From: Aureimonas mangrovi
Lineage (GTDB): Bacteria; Pseudomonadota; Alphaproteobacteria; Rhizobiales; Rhizobiaceae
NCBI RefSeq assembly: GCF_014058705.1
Contig: NZ_CP059692.1
Coordinates: 2,857,001-2,921,000 of the forward strand
Length of the DNA stretch: 64,000 nucleotides
Direction: 5' to 3'
In this document: piece after piece, positions 27,188 through 37,200 of the stretch
Layout: each line of letters starts with the position of its first letter
Numbering within the stretch: the stretch's first letter is position 1
The notes under the pieces: generated by a model
The model's database searches: none
Told to the model about the DNA's origin: nothing
What the model saw: only the letters and a program-made list of their open reading frames with translations
Position numbers and translations under genes: made by a program

Positions 27188-29151
27188 CACGCGTCCGCCC
27201 TTTTGCTGGCCGAGCGCAGGGCCCGGCTCCATTCACCCACCGCCTTCTGGTCCGGTTCGACGTTCCAGCGGGAGGACCAGCCGGGCTGGAGGCCCCGCGA
27301 GGTGCCGTCGAGGCCGGCAAGGGCGCGGACACGGCGATCGAGCGGCGGGAAGATTCGCAGGACGAACAATGCGGCCGCCCTGGCGCGCGGGCTACGCTTG
27401 GCCAGATCGACGGCGTACCGTACCCCTCGCCGAGCCGCGCGGCCCGGCGAGGACAGGACGAAGCGCATCGCTCGGATAGCGAAGCGCATCGGCGCCGTCA
27501 TTCGCCACGAGGTCGACCGCCTGAGCGCGGCGACGTCCGCCTCGAGCATTGCGACCCGCGCGCTTTCACCCTCCAGACGGGCAACCATCTCGCCAGCCCG
27601 CGCCTGCTGTACGGCCGCCGTCTGTTGCGCGAGAAGAATGGACGCTTCGACGGTTCGCCTTTCGGCCAGTTCCTTCTGGATTGAGGCGAGAGCGTCCATC
27701 ATCTGGTGCGTCGTACCCGCCGACGCCGCCCCTGCGACAGCCGCAAGGAGATTGGTGTGCTGCTGCCGCAGCTCGGCCTCGACCGCCGACATCCTCTGGC
27801 GGACGGATTCCGTCTCATGCTTGGTCCGCTGCACTTCGTCCGCGAGGGCGGCCCGGCCAGCTCCCAGTTCCCCGATGCTCGCCTCGAACGTCCGGGCCAG
27901 GCGGTCGAAATCCGCTGAGAAGCGAAGCTCCAGCGTTTCCAGCGACATCTCGACCGCTTGCCGTTCGGCGCTCGCCTGCCTCGTGGCGGCCGCCATCTGG
28001 GCCAGAACATGTTCATTCGCGGCCGCAAGGCCGGCGTGAGCCGTCGCCGTTTCGGCAATGATGCCTTCGAGCCTTTCGGACAGCCGCGCTCCGCCGGCGA
28101 CATCGTTCGTGGCCAACGCGGCGACGGCGGCATCGAGGCTTCGCGCCAGGCGGTCGAAATCCGCCGCGAAGCGAACCTCCAGCGTCTCCAGCGACGTCTC
28201 GACCGCTCGCCGTTCGGCGCTCGCTTGTTTCGCGCTCAAGGTGAACTGCGCCAAAAGATGCTCGTGGGCGGCCGCGATGCCGGCATGCCTCGTGCTGGTG
28301 TCGGCGGCAATCCCTTCGATCCGTTCGGACAAACGCGGGAGGGCATCGACGCTGTCGGAAAGCGCGGCGATCTGCCGGTCGGCGCTGCGCAACTGGTCGA
28401 GAACGGCCACGAGATTGGCGGGGTTGGGCTGTGAATGAGCCTCGGCGAAGGCTGCAAGGACCGAAGGGGCCTCAGCGCTCGCGCCTTCCCGCTTCTGACC
28501 GAGGCAAGCGTAATCGCGCGAGGCTTCCCACACGACGCCCATCGCGCGTTCGATCGGACCCGCCTCGACGTCGGGCATCGTGCCGTTGATCCGCAGGATT
28601 GCGTGATCGGCGAAACCGCTTTGCTCCGCCAGGAATGCCAGCAGCGGCGGTGGCAGCGGCCTGCGATGCGTCGGGTCGAAGTGGAAGGTGTGGGCACCAA
28701 CCGAAAGGTTTTCCGGATTGGGCGTTTCGAGAATGAGCAGTCCGCCGTCCGCTAGAACGCGATAGGCTTCGCGCAGGAGGTCGAGCACATAGTCGATCGG
28801 CACGTGTTCCACGACGTGGAACGCGCTGACGATGGCCGCGCTCGCATCGGGCTCTTCCCGCAGGAACTCGACAGCGTCGCGCAGGAACACCTGCGCGCCC
28901 CCTTTCCGCGCAACCTCCAGCATGCCCTCGTCGGTGTCCACGCCGACCGCCTCGAAACCCGCCTCTGCGAGGATGCGCAGCCACTCTCCCCGGCCGCAGC
29001 CCAGGTCGATCGCCCGAGCCGCAGCACGCGCCTCCGGTGGAAGTTCGTCGAGAAGCGGCCCGTATTGCGCGAGCCGCGCGGCGATCGTGTCCGCGCTGCC
29101 GCGAAAGCGATCCTCGAACTGGCGGTAGAGATCGGAGAAACCCGGACTCAT
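27187..29151 (-). CDS. SAM-dependent methyltransferase fused to a long coiled coil (candidate glycan chain terminator)
   Basis: A 654-residue protein. Residues 1-230 form a class I methyltransferase with the SAM loop IDLGCGRGEWL (48-58), the acidic VDTDEGM (71-77) and the post-I segment FHVVEHVP (111-118). Residues about 250-540 are predicted coiled coil and include two copies of an 83-residue repeat (274-356 and 357-439). A RRSTSWRMTAPMR motif common in surface-polysaccharide enzymes follows, and then a basic C-terminal tail. Known WbdD proteins cap ABC-exported O-antigens with a methyl group and measure chain length through a coiled coil, so a terminator role is a reasonable inference; no kinase domain is present. 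The gene overlaps wzt by four bases (ATGA) and the glycosyltransferase by one base. Confidence 0.85.
   Translation of the reverse strand: MSPGFSDLYRQFEDRFRGSADTIAARLAQYGPLLDELPPEARAAARAIDLGCGRGEWLRILAEAGFEAVGVDTDEGMLEVARKGGAQVFLRDAVEFLREEPDASAAIVSAFHVVEHVPIDYVLDLLREAYRVLADGGLLILETPNPENLSVGAHTFHFDPTHRRPLPPPLLAFLAEQSGFADHAILRINGTMPDVEAGPIERAMGVVWEASRDYACLGQKREGASAEAPSVLAAFAEAHSQPNPANLVAVLDQLRSADRQIAALSDSVDALPRLSERIEGIAADTSTRHAGIAAAHEHLLAQFTLSAKQASAERRAVETSLETLEVRFAADFDRLARSLDAAVAALATNDVAGGARLSERLEGIIAETATAHAGLAAANEHVLAQMAAATRQASAERQAVEMSLETLELRFSADFDRLARTFEASIGELGAGRAALADEVQRTKHETESVRQRMSAVEAELRQQHTNLLAAVAGAASAGTTHQMMDALASIQKELAERRTVEASILLAQQTAAVQQARAGEMVARLEGESARVAMLEADVAALRRSTSWRMTAPMRFAIRAMRFVLSSPGRAARRGVRYAVDLAKRSPRARAAALFVLRIFPPLDRRVRALAGLDGTSRGLQPGWSSRWNVEPDQKAVGEWSRALRSASKRADA
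27835..28332 (-). repeat. Two in-frame tandem copies of a 249-bp coiled-coil repeat
   Basis: The repeats encode residues 274-356 (28084-28332) and 357-439 (27835-28083) of the methyltransferase. Matching blocks are LSERIEGI/LSERLEGI, QASAERRAVETSLETLEVRF/QASAERQAVEMSLETLELRF and ADFDRLAR in both. The period is a multiple of three, so the unit can expand or contract without a frameshift. Confidence 0.85.
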
Positions 29152-30380
29152 CGTGAAACCGCGAAGCGGAGATCGAGACGCGTCGAGCCGATGAAGAACG
29201 GTTCGGAGCCGTTGATCACGTCGAACACTTCCACGTTGTCGATCCAGGCGAAGTTGCTTTCGACATGGACGTCGCTCGCGTGCAGCGCGAGCGATATGCC
29301 GTAGGAGCCCTGGCCGAGAGAGCAGGGAAAACGGAGATCGTAGAGGATGTGCTCGCCCGCCTCGAGCGCCTTCACCGTCTGGCGCGTGTGCCAGGTGTTC
29401 GTTCCGAAGACGACATGACCGGTCCGATCGCGGATCATGAACCCCAGAACCAGTTCGGGAATGGCCTTCGATACTTCGACGCTCACACGCAGAACGAGAT
29501 CCTGGCCGGTCTGCGCGGTCTTCAGCGGCGCGAGCGTCGCGGCATCGACGAGTTCGGTCGTGACGATCCTCGCCTCGCCGCTGCCGCTCTTGCTGTAGAG
29601 CCAGCCGTCCTTCTGGCGACGCTGCTCGACGGTCAGCTTCTCGTTCTCCTTGGCCGTGACGAGTGCGTTGTAATAATCGACCACCTCGTCGGGCGGGCCG
29701 TCCTTCAGCACCCTGCCTTTGTCGAGCAGGATCACCCGGTCACACAGCGCGCGAACGTCGCTCATTGCGTGCGAGACCAGGATGATGGACGTGCCTTCCG
29801 CCCGGAATCGGCGGATCCGCTCGAAGCTCTTGTGCTGGAAGTAGCTGTCCCCGACGGACAGGATCTCGTCGACGATCAGGATGTCCGGGCGCCGGGCCGT
29901 GGCCAGTGCGAAGGCCAGGCGCGCCTGCATTCCGCTCGAATAGACGCGCAACGGCTGCTCGAAGAAGGCGCCGATCTCGGCAAAATCCTCGATGGCGGGC
30001 ATCATCGCCGTCAGTTCGTCCTGCGAAAAGCCCATCATGCCGCCCGCCTGATAGACATTCTCACGGCCGGTGAACTCGGGATTGAAGCCGAGGCCGAGTT
30101 CGAGGAGCGCGCTCACGCGCCCGGCAATGCCGATCGATCCGCGCGAGGGGCGGACCGTGCCCGTCACGAGCTTGAGGAGGGTGCTCTTGCCAGCGCCGTT
30201 CTGGCCAATCAGCGCGATCGACTCCCCCGGTGCGACGCTGAAGGAGATGTCCTCGACGGCCCAGAACTCGCTCTCGGGGCGCAGCCGGGCTCCGAACCAG
30301 TTGGCGAAGCGCTGCAGGTTGGTGGCATAGGTCGTATATCGCTTGCCGATGCCACGCACGTCCAAAACCGGTGCCGTCAT
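29148..30380 (-). CDS. wzt: ABC polysaccharide exporter ATP-binding protein with carbohydrate-binding C-terminal domain (Wzt-like)
   Basis: A 410-residue ATPase for export of a finished lipid-linked glycan across the inner membrane. Walker A is GQNGAGKST (59-67), signature YSSGMQARLAFALAT, Walker B ILIVDEILSVGD, and switch His in LVSHAMSDV. The C-terminal domain (about 270-400) matches the Wzt-C beta sandwich, which in O9a-type systems reads the terminal modification of the glycan before export. Presence of this extra domain, absent from simple capsule-type ATPases, fits the neighbouring methyltransferase. The ATG at 30380 overlaps the permease stop, and the stop overlaps the methyltransferase start. 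Confidence 0.9.
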   Translation of the reverse strand: MTAPVLDVRGIGKRYTTYATNLQRFANWFGARLRPESEFWAVEDISFSVAPGESIALIGQNGAGKSTLLKLVTGTVRPSRGSIGIAGRVSALLELGLGFNPEFTGRENVYQAGGMMGFSQDELTAMMPAIEDFAEIGAFFEQPLRVYSSGMQARLAFALATARRPDILIVDEILSVGDSYFQHKSFERIRRFRAEGTSIILVSHAMSDVRALCDRVILLDKGRVLKDGPPDEVVDYYNALVTAKENEKLTVEQRRQKDGWLYSKSGSGEARIVTTELVDAATLAPLKTAQTGQDLVLRVSVEVSKAIPELVLGFMIRDRTGHVVFGTNTWHTRQTVKALEAGEHILYDLRFPCSLGQGSYGISLALHASDVHVESNFAWIDNVEVFDVINGSEPFFIGSTRLDLRFAVSR

Positions 30381-31162
30381 AGCGCGTCCACCAGTTCGGG
30401 GCTGGCGCGCCGGAAGACCAGGAAGGATAGGACGAACGTCGCCGCCCCGAGAAGCGCGGGGACGAGAAGCGGCCCCATCGCGGGCAGTCGGTCGAAGAGC
30501 AGCGCGTCTTGGTAGACGCCGACCAGCGGCGTCATCGGGTTGATATGGATCAGCCACTCGAAGCGGGCGGGGACGATGTCCGCGTGGTAGACGATCGGCG
30601 TCAGCCAGAACCACATCTGGAGGACGACGGTCATCACCTGCCCGACGTCGCGCGCAAAGACGTTCATGATGCCGCACAGAACGCCGATGCCGAAGCCCAG
30701 AAGCGAGATGAGGACGATGCCGAGCGGCACGGCCAGCCAGCCGCTGCCCGGCGTGTGTCCCATGAAGGCGAAGACGACGACGATGGCGAGCAGAAGCAGC
30801 GCATGATTGATGAGCGCGCTTCCCCACACGATGACCGGCAGGCACAGGCGCGGGAACGCGATCTTCTTCATCGCCGAGCCCTGCTCGAGAAAGATCGTCA
30901 TCGAGCGGTTGACGATCTCGGAGAACAGGCCCCAGGCGGCGATGCCGGACAGGAGATAGATCGCGTAGCTGGCCGTGTCGTCGACGCCGGGCAGACGCGC
31001 CCCGAGCACTTCCGAAAGAATGATGGCGAAGATCAGAGCCTGCGCCAGCGGGTGCAGGATGAACCAGAGGGCGCCGAGCCGCGAGCGCGCGAAACGCCCC
31101 CTGATGTCGCCGCGAATGGCCGCGAGGATGAAGTGGCGGTAGCGCCAGAGCCCCCTAAGCAT
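30377..31162 (-). CDS. wzm: ABC polysaccharide exporter permease (Wzm-like, ABC2 type)
   Basis: A 261-residue membrane protein with about six hydrophobic segments and the typical early motif RSRLGALWFILHPLAQALIF, where the polytopic ABC2 domain starts. It forms the channel with the Wzt-like ATPase. The start is the ATG at 31162, and the gene overlaps the reductase gene upstream by eight bases. A longer reading frame begins at 31261 but would run deep into the reductase gene and lacks family similarity. Confidence 0.9.
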   Translation of the reverse strand: MLRGLWRYRHFILAAIRGDIRGRFARSRLGALWFILHPLAQALIFAIILSEVLGARLPGVDDTASYAIYLLSGIAAWGLFSEIVNRSMTIFLEQGSAMKKIAFPRLCLPVIVWGSALINHALLLLAIVVVFAFMGHTPGSGWLAVPLGIVLISLLGFGIGVLCGIMNVFARDVGQVMTVVLQMWFWLTPIVYHADIVPARFEWLIHINPMTPLVGVYQDALLFDRLPAMGPLLVPALLGAATFVLSFLVFRRASPELVDAL

Positions 31163-32099
31163 CGCGGCACCTTGCGCGCCAGTCGTCGAGCGTGTCGGCG
31201 AGCGTCTTTTCAAACGGGATGCGCGGCTCCCAGCCCAGCGCATCGCGGGCGGCCGAGGCATCGCCCGAGGCCCTCGCTATGTCGTTCGGCTTCAGCCGCG
31301 CGGGATCACCCGTCACGGTCACCGGCACGCGCGCCATCGAAAGCAGCGTCTCCAGAATTCGACGGATCGACCAGGGACTGCCCGTGGCGAGGTTGAACGC
31401 TGCCCCAGCCGCGGGCGCTTCGCGCCCGCACGCCGCCTTCGCATACGCCTCGACCACGTCGCGCACGTCGAGAAAGTCGCGCTCAGCCTTCAGATTGCCC
31501 ACGCGGATCGACGGCTCCTCAAGTCCTGCCTCGATGCGGGCGATCTGTCGCGCGAAATCCGAGACGACATAGCGCGCGCTCTGTCCGGGCCCGGTGTGGT
31601 TGAACGGCCGGAAGCGCGTCACCGCGAGGCCGTCGCGGGCCATCTGGCCGAGCATGAGGTCGGCGGCCGCCTTGGTCGCGCCGTAGACGCCCAGCGGCTC
31701 GAACCCGGAATTTTCGGCGATGGGCGTCTGGCTGCGCACAAAGGCACCGCCATAGGCCTCGGAACTGCCGGCGTAGACGAAGCGGGCGGACGGCGCATGC
31801 TTCATGACCGCCTGCGCGAGATGCAGCGTACCCATGAGGTTGATGTCCCACGCCTCGCGCGGGTCGGCACGGGCTTCCGCCGGCGCCGCGACGGCGGCCA
31901 GATGGACGACGGCGAAGGGCCGCAGCCCCGCGACCGCCGCCTCGACTGCCGCCGGGTCCCTGATATCGTCGCCAGCGACCGCGTCACGCGAGAGGATTGG
32001 AACGACCTCAACGCCGGTTTCACGCAGCCGCCGGCAGAGCCAGCCGCCGACGAAGCCCGAGGCGCCCGAAACGGCAACGATCCTCTCCTTCAACTGCAC
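31155..32099 (-). CDS. rmd: NAD(P)-dependent sugar-nucleotide reductase, probably GDP-6-deoxy-D-mannose reductase
   Basis: A short-chain extended reductase of about 314 residues. The Rossmann motif is SGASGFVGGW, the catalytic pair is YGATK with SSEAYG before it, and the RFRPFNHTGPGQ segment is typical of Rmd/GDP-mannose enzymes. It is expected to reduce GDP-4-keto-6-deoxy-D-mannose, made by the adjacent Gmd, to GDP-D-rhamnose. The start is uncertain: GTG at 32099 puts the Rossmann motif near the N-terminus and has GGGGTGA before it; an ATG at 32132 adds 11 residues. A GDP-fucose-type product is less likely because an epimerase-type Fcl is not evident. Confidence 0.85.
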   Translation of the reverse strand: MQLKERIVAVSGASGFVGGWLCRRLRETGVEVVPILSRDAVAGDDIRDPAAVEAAVAGLRPFAVVHLAAVAAPAEARADPREAWDINLMGTLHLAQAVMKHAPSARFVYAGSSEAYGGAFVRSQTPIAENSGFEPLGVYGATKAAADLMLGQMARDGLAVTRFRPFNHTGPGQSARYVVSDFARQIARIEAGLEEPSIRVGNLKAERDFLDVRDVVEAYAKAACGREAPAAGAAFNLATGSPWSIRRILETLLSMARVPVTVTGDPARLKPNDIARASGDASAARDALGWEPRIPFEKTLADTLDDWRARCRDA

Positions 32100-32272
32100 T
32101 CTTTCACCCCGGTGGTTATTGCGCGGGCGCATACGGCCCTCGGCCGCACGGACGCCCCTCGTCTCGATCTTCGGGACCAGCAGCGCCCCGAACTGGCGGC
32201 AAACGGCGCGCGAAGCGGTCGAAGGCTCTCACACTCGTCCTGCGCAGCAGGCCTCTGCGCCCCATCGACGGA

Positions 32273-33362
<1,090 letters not shown>

Positions 33363-33414
33363 CCGGAAGTGGATGAGATTTGCGTGTGTAACCGGATGTC
33401 CCGCGCATTACCGA

Positions 33415-34185
33415 CTAGAGTGGGATGACCATCGGTGTCCCCGCGACGGGGTCGGGCATCACTTGGGCGCGCAGTCCGAACGCGCGCATCAGGTTCTCCG
33501 CCGTCAAGACCATGTGCGGCTCGCCGAGCGCGACGAGCCCCTCGGCCCCCAGCAGAACAAGGTGATCGGAGAATCGCGCGGCAAGGTTGAGATCATGCAG
33601 GACGCTGACGACAGTGGTGCCCTCGTCCCTGTTGCGCTGGCGCACGAGCGTCAGCACCTCGATCTGATGCGGCAGGTCGAGAAAGGTCGTCGGCTCGTCG
33701 AGGAGAACCAGCGGTGTCGACTGGGCAAGCGCAAGGGCGATCCAGGCCCGCTGGCGCTGCCCACCGGAGAGTTCGCCCAGCGGTCGCTCCGTCAGATCGT
33801 CCATCGCCACGGTCGAGATGGCCCTCGCGCAGGCCGCCTCGTCGGCGGCGTTCCAGGGCTGGAGAAAGCCGCGCCAAGGGGCACGCCCGCGCTGCACGAG
33901 TTCGCCGACCGTGATGCCGTCCGGCGCCAGCGGCGATTGCGGCAGGATGGCAAGGCGGCGCGCGAGGGTCCGCGTGTCCTGCGCGTGGACGTCCTGCCCG
34001 TTGAGCGTGACCTTACCGGCGAGCGGAGCGATCAGACGTGCGAAGGCGCGCAGCAGCGTGGACTTGCCACAACCGTTGGGGCCGAGGATCGCGGTTACGC
34101 GCCCGGCCGGCACGTCGAGCGTCAGGTTCTCGATCACGGTGCGGTCGCGATAGCCCAGCGTCAGGTTTTCCGCGCGCAGATGCAT
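33415..34185 (-). CDS. Iron-siderophore ABC transporter ATP-binding protein (FepC/FecE-like)
   Basis: A 256-residue ATPase with Walker A GPNGCGKST, signature LSGGQRQRAWIALAL, Walker B LVLLDEPTTFLD and the FepC-class switch VLHDLNLAARFSDH. It drives siderophore import through the two FecCD permeases. The ATG at 34185 gives a normal family N-terminus (MHLRAENLTLGY) and lies just inside the spacer to the upstream permease stop at 34191. It is the last gene of the operon running from the TonB receptor. Confidence 0.93.
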   Translation of the reverse strand: MHLRAENLTLGYRDRTVIENLTLDVPAGRVTAILGPNGCGKSTLLRAFARLIAPLAGKVTLNGQDVHAQDTRTLARRLAILPQSPLAPDGITVGELVQRGRAPWRGFLQPWNAADEAACARAISTVAMDDLTERPLGELSGGQRQRAWIALALAQSTPLVLLDEPTTFLDLPHQIEVLTLVRQRNRDEGTTVVSVLHDLNLAARFSDHLVLLGAEGLVALGEPHMVLTAENLMRAFGLRAQVMPDPVAGTPMVIPL

Positions 34186-34190
34186 GTCGG

Positions 34191-35171
34191 TCAAAGTCCG
34201 CCCCTCTCCATTTCGCGCGACAGCCGCCACAGGAGATAAGGGGCGCCGAGAATGCCCGTCATCACGCCCACCGGGAGCTGGACACCCGGGATCGCCGCGC
34301 GCGCGACGAGGTCTGCGAGGACGCAGATCGCTGCGCCCGCTGCGGCCGCTGCCAGAAGCCTGGCCGCCGGTGTCCGCGCACCGGTGAGCGCCGCGCCGAG
34401 CGGCGCGGCCATCAGCGCGATGAAGGGAACGGGCCCGGCAGCGGCAACGGCTGCGGCGGCCAGCAGCACCGCCATCATCACGAGCCCCCAACGGGCCCGC
34501 TCCACGCGAAGCCCCAGCCCTGCCGCGAGATCCTCGCCCAGTTCCATCAGCTTTAACGACCGCACCTGCGTGGCGAGGATGACGGCGAGAACAGCGCCGA
34601 GCGCCCAGACCTGCCCCGCCTGCGCCCAGCTTCGCGCCGCGAGCGAGCCCGACAGCCAGCGCTGCGCTTCCAGCGCCTGCGAGGCCGGCAGCGCCAGGAT
34701 CAGGAACGAGCTCAAAGCGGCGGCGGTGAAGCCGACGCCGAGACCCACGAGGATGAGCGTCAGCGTCGAAGTCGAATGGCCCGGCCGCCATGTGAGCGCG
34801 ACGAGAACCACGGCCGCCGCGATCCCCCCGCCAGCCGCCAGCAGAGGCGCGGGCCAGGCGATGCCGAAGGACGTCGCCGCGATGATGGCGAGCCCGGCGC
34901 CGGGGTTGAAGCCAAGAAGATCGGGCGAGGCCAGCGGATTGCGCAGGAGCGACTGGAGGAGCGCGCCGGACAGGCCCAGGAGCGCGCCTACGGCGATGGC
35001 CGTGACGACGCGCGGGCCACGGATCACCCACAGCGTCAGCGCGCCCGGCCCCTCCCTCGTCCACAGGCCACGCCACAGATCGGCGGGAGATACCATGACG
35101 TCGCCGATCGCGAGCGCGGCGACGATACCGGCGATGAGCATGACTGAAAGGGCGATCGTGCCGGACCTCAT
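34191..35171 (-). CDS. Siderophore ABC transporter permease (FecCD family), second subunit
   Basis: A 326-residue FecCD/BtuC-type permease with about ten hydrophobic helices. Family motifs include IRGPRVVTAIAVGALLGLSG, LLRNPLASPDLLG and, near the C-terminus, LPVGVMTGILGAPYLLWRL. The ATG overlaps the stop of the first permease (ATGA). It forms a heterodimer with the gene at 35168. Confidence 0.92.
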   Translation of the reverse strand: MRSGTIALSVMLIAGIVAALAIGDVMVSPADLWRGLWTREGPGALTLWVIRGPRVVTAIAVGALLGLSGALLQSLLRNPLASPDLLGFNPGAGLAIIAATSFGIAWPAPLLAAGGGIAAAVVLVALTWRPGHSTSTLTLILVGLGVGFTAAALSSFLILALPASQALEAQRWLSGSLAARSWAQAGQVWALGAVLAVILATQVRSLKLMELGEDLAAGLGLRVERARWGLVMMAVLLAAAAVAAAGPVPFIALMAAPLGAALTGARTPAARLLAAAAAGAAICVLADLVARAAIPGVQLPVGVMTGILGAPYLLWRLSREMERGGL

Positions 35172-36154
35172 GCCCGCCAGCCTCCCTTGAGACCGCGTGC
35201 GATCCATATGAAGACAGGCCCGCCCATGAGTGCCGTCATCACACCGACGCGCACTTCGGCGGGCGCCAGGAGGAGGCGGCCGATCGTGTCGGCGAAGAGG
35301 AGGATCGTCGCGCCGATGGCCGCCGCCACCACGAGCTCGGCCCGCAGATTGTGACCGGTGATGCGCCGCGCGAGAGGCGGCACCATCAGGCCGAGAAAGG
35401 CGATCGGCCCTGCGACGGCGACGGCCGCACCGGTCAGCACCGTGACGAGGAACAGCGCGCCGGCCTGCGCGCGCATCAGGCGCGTGCCGAGCCCGCGCGC
35501 CATCGCCGCGCCGAGCGAAAGCGTCTCGATCACGGGCGCGAGCACAAGGCCGAGAAACGCGGTTGCGGCGACGACGAGCCCCATGGCGAGAAGCGGACGC
35601 TGCCCTGCCTGGGCCAGCGAACCAGTGACCCAGAAGCGGTAGACCTCGAGGGACTCGCTGCGCAGAAGGACGAGCGCGGCGACGAGCGAGATCAAAAGCG
35701 CATTCATCGCCGCACCCGCCAGCGTCAGGCGAACGGCGCCGACATCGCCGCGCAGGCCGCCGCCGAGCGCGAACACCATCCCGGCCGCGATCGCAGCACC
35801 CGGAAACACCAGCGCCGTGACGATCCCCGTATCGGCACGGCCGAGAAGGAGCGAGCCCAGAACCACCGAGAAGGCCGCTCCCGCACTGACACCGAGGAGC
35901 CCCGGATCGGCAAGCGGGTTGCGCGTCAGCGCCTGCATCACCGTTCCGGCCATACCCAGCGCGGCGCCGGCGACGAGGCCAGCGACGAGACGCGGCAGGC
36001 GGATGGAGGCAACCGTCAGATGTGCAGGGTCGCTCGGATCGAAGGCCGTCAGAATCCGCCAGAGTTCCGCTGGGCCCACGCCGCGCGCCCCGACGCCGAG
36101 CGTCAGCGCGCAGGCGACGACAAGCAGCGTGGCAACGACCACACAGGCTCTCAA
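35168..36154 (-). CDS. Siderophore ABC transporter permease (FecCD family), first subunit
   Basis: A 328-residue FecCD permease. It shows RLPRLVAGLVAGAALGMAGT, LTRNPLADPGLLGVSAGA and RVGVMTALMGGPVFIWI, all in the expected places. The start is probably TTG at 36154, which overlaps the binding-protein stop (TTGA), a common coupled arrangement. It lies between the binding protein and the second permease. Confidence 0.9.
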   Translation of the reverse strand: MRACVVVATLLVVACALTLGVGARGVGPAELWRILTAFDPSDPAHLTVASIRLPRLVAGLVAGAALGMAGTVMQALTRNPLADPGLLGVSAGAAFSVVLGSLLLGRADTGIVTALVFPGAAIAAGMVFALGGGLRGDVGAVRLTLAGAAMNALLISLVAALVLLRSESLEVYRFWVTGSLAQAGQRPLLAMGLVVAATAFLGLVLAPVIETLSLGAAMARGLGTRLMRAQAGALFLVTVLTGAAVAVAGPIAFLGLMVPPLARRITGHNLRAELVVAAAIGATILLFADTIGRLLLAPAEVRVGVMTALMGGPVFIWIARGLKGGWRA

Positions 36155-37182
36155 GGCGCGATGCCGGCCTCGACGGCGGAGGCGACGGGCGTTGCCGGAT
36201 CGCCGTCGAGCGCTGCGGCAATGTCGCCCTCGAGCTGCGTAAGCGCATAGGGCAGCGACAGGATGCTGCCGAAGGATAGGGCGGCCGCCGTCACCTCACC
36301 CGCGAAGACCTCGCGCCCCTGCGTGTGGGCCGCCAGAGTGCGGCGCATCGGCAGCGCCACGAGATCGGGCGCGGCGTCGAAGGAGGAGATCCAGACGAGA
36401 AGGTCGACGTCGAGCGGCGAAAGGTCCTCCGGCGAAAGCGCGGCGTAGAACGTGTCCGCACCGAGGGTGTCGATCGTCTCGCTCGGCCGGAAGCCGAGTT
36501 CGGCGAGGAAGCGTCCACGCCCGTCATTGCTGGTGAAGGCGCCGGTCTCGCCCGCGAAGTGATAGGCGGCGACGGCCGTCTGCCCCGCCCAGTCCGGGTG
36601 GCGCTCGCGGGCGGCCTCGAACTGTGCTTCGGTCTGCGCGATCAACTCTTCGGCCATCGCGTCCTTGCCGGTGGCGCGGGCGAGAACGCGCGTCACCTCG
36701 TCCCACGGCGTCCCGTAGACCGGCGCCCCGCGCGCATGCATCACCGTGGGCGCGATCTGCGAGAGGATCGCGTATTCGGCCTCCGAGATGCCCGAGCCGA
36801 TTCCGACGATGAGGTCCGGCTGGAGGGACGCCACGGTCTCGATGGCGACCTCGCCCGAGATCACCGGCGGTTGCGCATCGCCGAGCTTCTCGCGCGCCCA
36901 GGGCCAGACGCCGAAAGGCTCGTCGCCGAACCACTGGCGGGTGGCGAGCGGCACCACATCCAGCGCCAGCAGCGTGTCATGGGTCGTATAGCCCAGCGAG
37001 ACGACGCGCGTCGCGGGCCCCGGCAGGACGGCCTCGCCGAAAGCATGCTCAATGCGGATCTCGCCGGCCGCGAAGGCGCGCGGGGCGAACGCAGCGGTCG
37101 CCGTGCCCGCCAAGGCGCCGCCCATCGCGGCGAGGATAGCGCGGCGTGTCGGGCGGATGGCATCGAGCCTTGGCGTTCTCAT
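36151..37182 (-). CDS. Iron-siderophore ABC transporter substrate-binding protein (FhuD/FecB-like)
   Basis: A 343-residue periplasmic binding protein of the TroA/FhuD class. The N-terminus has a twin-arginine-like segment TRRAILAAMGG and a cleavage site near PRAFA. The mature protein has the family block VVSLGYTTHDTLLALDVVPL and the DLIVGIGSG segment. It passes siderophore from the TonB receptor to the FecCD permeases. It begins 18 bases after the receptor stop, and its own stop overlaps the permease start. Confidence 0.92.
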   Translation of the reverse strand: MRTPRLDAIRPTRRAILAAMGGALAGTATAAFAPRAFAAGEIRIEHAFGEAVLPGPATRVVSLGYTTHDTLLALDVVPLATRQWFGDEPFGVWPWAREKLGDAQPPVISGEVAIETVASLQPDLIVGIGSGISEAEYAILSQIAPTVMHARGAPVYGTPWDEVTRVLARATGKDAMAEELIAQTEAQFEAARERHPDWAGQTAVAAYHFAGETGAFTSNDGRGRFLAELGFRPSETIDTLGADTFYAALSPEDLSPLDVDLLVWISSFDAAPDLVALPMRRTLAAHTQGREVFAGEVTAAALSFGSILSLPYALTQLEGDIAAALDGDPATPVASAVEAGIAP

Positions 37183-37200
37183 GGTTCGGACCCCTTCGCC

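Noticed and set aside
30377-31261. Longer N-terminus for the Wzm-like permease starting at 31261
   Set aside because: The extra 33 residues lie inside the reductase gene in another frame and are basic, unlike any ABC2 permease start.
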